Below, piece by piece: positions 61,601-64,000 of a stretch of DNA of 64,000 nucleotides. Position numbers and translations under genes: made by a program. How positions within the stretch are numbered: position 1 is the first letter of the stretch; each line of letters begins with the position of its first letter. The notes beneath the pieces were generated by a model that saw only the letters and a program-made list of their open reading frames with translations, searched no databases and was not told where the DNA came from. Source of the stretch: Siniperca chuatsi (taxonomy: Eukaryota; Chordata; Actinopteri; Centrarchiformes; Sinipercidae); the NCBI RefSeq assembly GCF_020085105.1, contig NC_058046.1, forward strand, positions 29,007,175 through 29,071,174, in the 5' to 3' direction.

Positions 61601-64000
61601 TCTCAGTTAAGGACAGGAAGGGTGTTGGATTTTTTGATTTTCTAAAAATGTATGTTTATGTTTTGAGTTTTTGTTTATGTCTTCTTATGCAGGTTGGGGT
61701 CACTATGTTAAAGTTAGTGAGACTTTTCCAGACAGTGTCCTTTGTATGGGGTCTTTAAGGAGTTTTAAGTAATCTATGATCCTAAAGGGTTCAGTAAGCA
61801 AAGTAGTTGGTATGAAGTGTTGTCTCAACACAACTAAAGGCAAAAATGTTTATAGGTGTTTTAAATGACCGCATTCGAAGGTGCAGCAAAACAATTTGTG
61901 ATTTTTATTTTTACATTTTTCTTTGTCCTCTCCTTTCTTTTGTTTAGTTTTTTCTCTGTGTTGAAAAGGCACTTTGGATAAACTGGGTTGTGTTTAAAGT
62001 TAAGTTAAAAATTGAACTAGCTGGGTGGAAGGATTGGACTTGCCTTGAACTCAAACTGGTGGGGGTCTTTTAAATGAAACAGCGGGTTTAGACCAGAAGA
62101 TAAGTTGGTTTTATACCTGAGAGGGAATCAATTCTCTCAATTTTTTTTTCTTTTAAATCATGTAGCCATGTCAATAAAGACATTTATTTATTTTTTTTGC
62201 ACTTTTAATAAGGAGTGCACCTTGAATTATTTGGGGAATTCATTACTTCTCTTGTTGACAGTAAAAAACACTTCTTCCATTGTGTTTGTTGTCTATATCG
62301 ATCACTGCAGAGCAGTAAAACAAAATCAAATGTATGGCTCCTTTAAAATGATGAGAGCGTTCTGTTTACTGCACCTTTTGTTCCAGGTGAGCCCGGCGCA
62401 GCGACACCTTCTGCTCCAGCTTCTGCAGCTCGCGCTCGTGCTGCGCCTCGGTCTGCATCTTGATCTTGCTCTGGTAGGCATTGAGCAGCTCCATCTCCTG
62501 CTGCAGCTGCTGCCTCAGGGCCTGGCACTCGGCTTCCTGGGCCTCATCCAGACGCAGCTGACACAGGCGAGCATGGACCAAAACAGGGGACAGGGACGTA
62601 CAAAGAGACAGCGAGAGAGAGATGGATAGATTGAGGGGGAGGGTGGGGGTACATTGATAAGACACACAGAAGGAGAGAGAGAGGAGAAAGAGGGAATAGA
62701 GACAGAAAGGACAGAAAGGAGGGGAGGGGAGGCGGCGATGAAAGGATGGAAGAAAGTGAAAGGGCAACGGGGACAGACAGGACAAGGAATGACAGTGGAA
62801 AGGGAGGGGAGGAGGAAGGGTTAGGGATTTGATAAAGACATGAAGAGAGATTGTAAATGAGGGTGAAATAGAAGGGGGAAGGAAGAGAAGAAAGATATAA
62901 GACAAGAAGTGAGGACAAACAAGGAAGAGGAAAATGTAAAAGTATAAGCAACAGGTGGAGAGAAAGGCCTCAATCTAAAATTTCTTATCTCGAAATATGC
63001 ACTCCTGCATTTAGAAGAACAACAAATTATTGTCCAGGAAAAAAATGATCACGTTAACGTCTCTCCACTCACCGCCTGCGAGGCCATCATCTCATTGATG
63101 CTCTGCTCATATTGCTCAGCCAGGATGGCCAGCTTGCGTGTCTGCTCATCCTTCAGGGCCTTGAGCACCGTCTTGTGCTCTGCCTTGGGCGTAACTTCCA
63201 TCTGGTGGTGGCGCAGGGCCTTGTACTGCTTTGTCTGCACCTTACATGTGTCCTGGAACTGCTTTTTGATCTGCAGCTCCAAAGCCTGGTGGAGGGGACA
63301 GACGAGGAGGAGGAGTTTCAAGAGTATTCAATTTTATTATTTTTAAAGATTGTTGTTGTTAACGCTCTCTCTTTGGTCATGCCTTAAGAATTCTGCTGCT
63401 AAAGGTTAAAAGTTTAAAATAGCCAGGGGCAAAAAATCACAGTTCTAGTCTTTCTTATCCTCAAAAGCAAATCAAACTGAAATGACAGCGATGACACATT
63501 TTGTATGTTCTTTCGCCGTTTTTTTCAGAATGAATTTGTTACATCCATCTTGCATCACAGTTTTATCAAAATCTTCCAAAAACATAAAAGACATTGCTCA
63601 TGGCTTGCGCCATCTCAGAGGTGGATCCAATTTGTCTTTTCAAAGATACAAGAAAAATTTGAAAAATGAATCTGTTAACAAAAGCATTTCATAAAGGTTT
63701 TTTTCCCCTGCATTTCTGCATCCTTGTGACAATAACCACCACAATTATAAAATCCTGGATCGAAAACTTTACTGTCTCTGTGTCGACTCACTTTGAGGTT
63801 CTTGGGCTGCTGCCGGAGCTCCAGCACATGCTTGCGGTGGAGTTCACGCTCACGTCGGTTGTTGTACTCGATCTGGTTCTCCAGCTCTGTCTGGTGCTGC
63901 AGGCGGATCAGGTCCATCCGCAGCTTCTGCAGGGTCTTCAGCTGCCTGTGCTCCAGTTCCTGCATGGACTCGTCGTGGCGGATCAGCATGGCGTGCTCCA
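58665..64000 (-). CDS. taok3: TAO kinase 3, C-terminal part (last four coding exons; 5' part lies right of the window)
   Basis: TAOK3 is an STE20-family MAP3K-type kinase acting on the JNK/p38 and Hippo-like pathways. Only its C-terminal coiled-coil half is here. Minus-strand exons: from beyond 64000 to 63792 (partial), 63285-63073 (71 codons), 62557-62375 (61 codons) and 58826-58665 (54 codons including TGA). All internal joins are phase 0. Motifs: [78 protein letters not shown] and [20 protein letters not shown]. The C-terminus [17 protein letters not shown] marks TAOK3; TAOK1 and TAOK2 have long extra tails. Intron 62558-63072 is strongly polypurine on the plus strand. The kinase domain is not in the window. 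Confidence 0.94.
58827..62374. other. taok3: taok3 last intron (3.5 kb)
   Basis: Mostly AT-rich intron. 60430-60800 is a CpG-containing patch that holds GATGACGTCGGTCAC (CRE-like) and could be a repeat or an internal regulatory element. 59752-59775 has the ACCGAAACGC retroelement-tail motif. No ORF in it resembles a known protein. Confidence 0.45.
62578..62945. repeat. taok3: Polypurine/polypyrimidine tract in a taok3 intron
   Basis: About 370 bp on the plus strand are almost only A and G (GAGAGAGAGATGGATAG, GAGGGGGAGGGTGGGGG, AGGAGAGAGAGAGGAG, GGAGGGGAGGGGAGG). The run starts about 20 bp past the exon acceptor at 62557, so on the sense (minus) strand it is an unusually long pyrimidine tract ending at that acceptor. 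Mirror-repeat purine runs of this kind can form triplex DNA. Confidence 0.85.

Noticed and set aside
62105..62629. 174-codon plus-strand ORF over the taok3 exon at 62375-62557
   Set aside because: It is antisense to the conserved coiled-coil exon; the leucine-rich translation comes from reading CTG-rich Glu/Gln codons backwards.
62366..62905. 179-codon minus-strand ORF
   Set aside because: Its last third is the taok3 exon; the Ser/Pro/Leu-rich first part is the polypyrimidine intron tract read through the acceptor at 62557.
1..64000. CRISPR array, prokaryotic operon, phage or plasmid features
   Set aside because: The whole window behaves as vertebrate nuclear DNA with spliced genes; simple repeats are microsatellites, not spacer arrays.

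Overview
The window is a stretch of teleost fish nuclear genome: intron-rich vertebrate genes with GT/AG splice sites, separated and invaded by DNA transposons, MITEs and LINE remnants typical of spiny-rayed fishes (the fish lineage is inferred from repeat style and protein similarity, not proven). It holds six protein-coding genes, two of them cut by the window edges: ksr2 (minus, first three coding exons only), rfc5 (plus, complete), wsb2 (minus, complete), vsig10 (minus, complete), pebp1 (plus, complete) and taok3 (minus, last four coding exons only). All exon joins given below keep the reading frame. The four complete genes give proteins of 335, 419, 536 and 187 residues, close to their human counterparts. 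As far as I recall, order and orientation match the human 12q24.23 block KSR2-RFC5-WSB2-VSIG10-PEBP1-TAOK3.

Layout. 1-21506 is ksr2: exon 3 at 4309-4459, exon 2 at 5292-5432, a 15.9 kb first intron, exon 1 at 21333-21506. Its introns hold most of the mobile DNA: a tRNA-type SINE, an L2-like LINE 3' end, a TTAA-flanked fold-back MITE, hAT-like elements, an L1-like LINE remnant and two long inverted-repeat structures. 21507-23400 is the head-to-head ksr2/rfc5 promoter interval. 23401-28565 is rfc5, with wsb2 (29626-36796) tail-to-tail to it. 38631-51263 is vsig10; its fourth intron carries an almost full-length but broken Tc1-like transposon. 51264-54344 separates vsig10 and pebp1, which diverge. 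54345-56166 is pebp1, tail-to-tail with taok3 (58665 to beyond the right edge).

Functionally, rfc5 is a clamp-loader subunit for DNA replication and wsb2 a SOCS-box ubiquitin ligase adaptor. ksr2 (RAF/MEK scaffold), pebp1 (RAF kinase inhibitor protein) and taok3 (STE20-type MAP3K) all bear on MAP kinase signalling. vsig10 is a four-Ig-domain single-pass membrane protein. I found no RNA gene, CRISPR array or novel multi-gene system. The more unusual points are a splice donor that is the start of a GT microsatellite (rfc5), a frame-controlling 13-nt microexon (vsig10), a MITE carrying a promoter-like CRE/YY1/splice-donor cassette, a TCTCGCGAGA element upstream of ksr2, and several fossil transposons whose structure can be read clearly.
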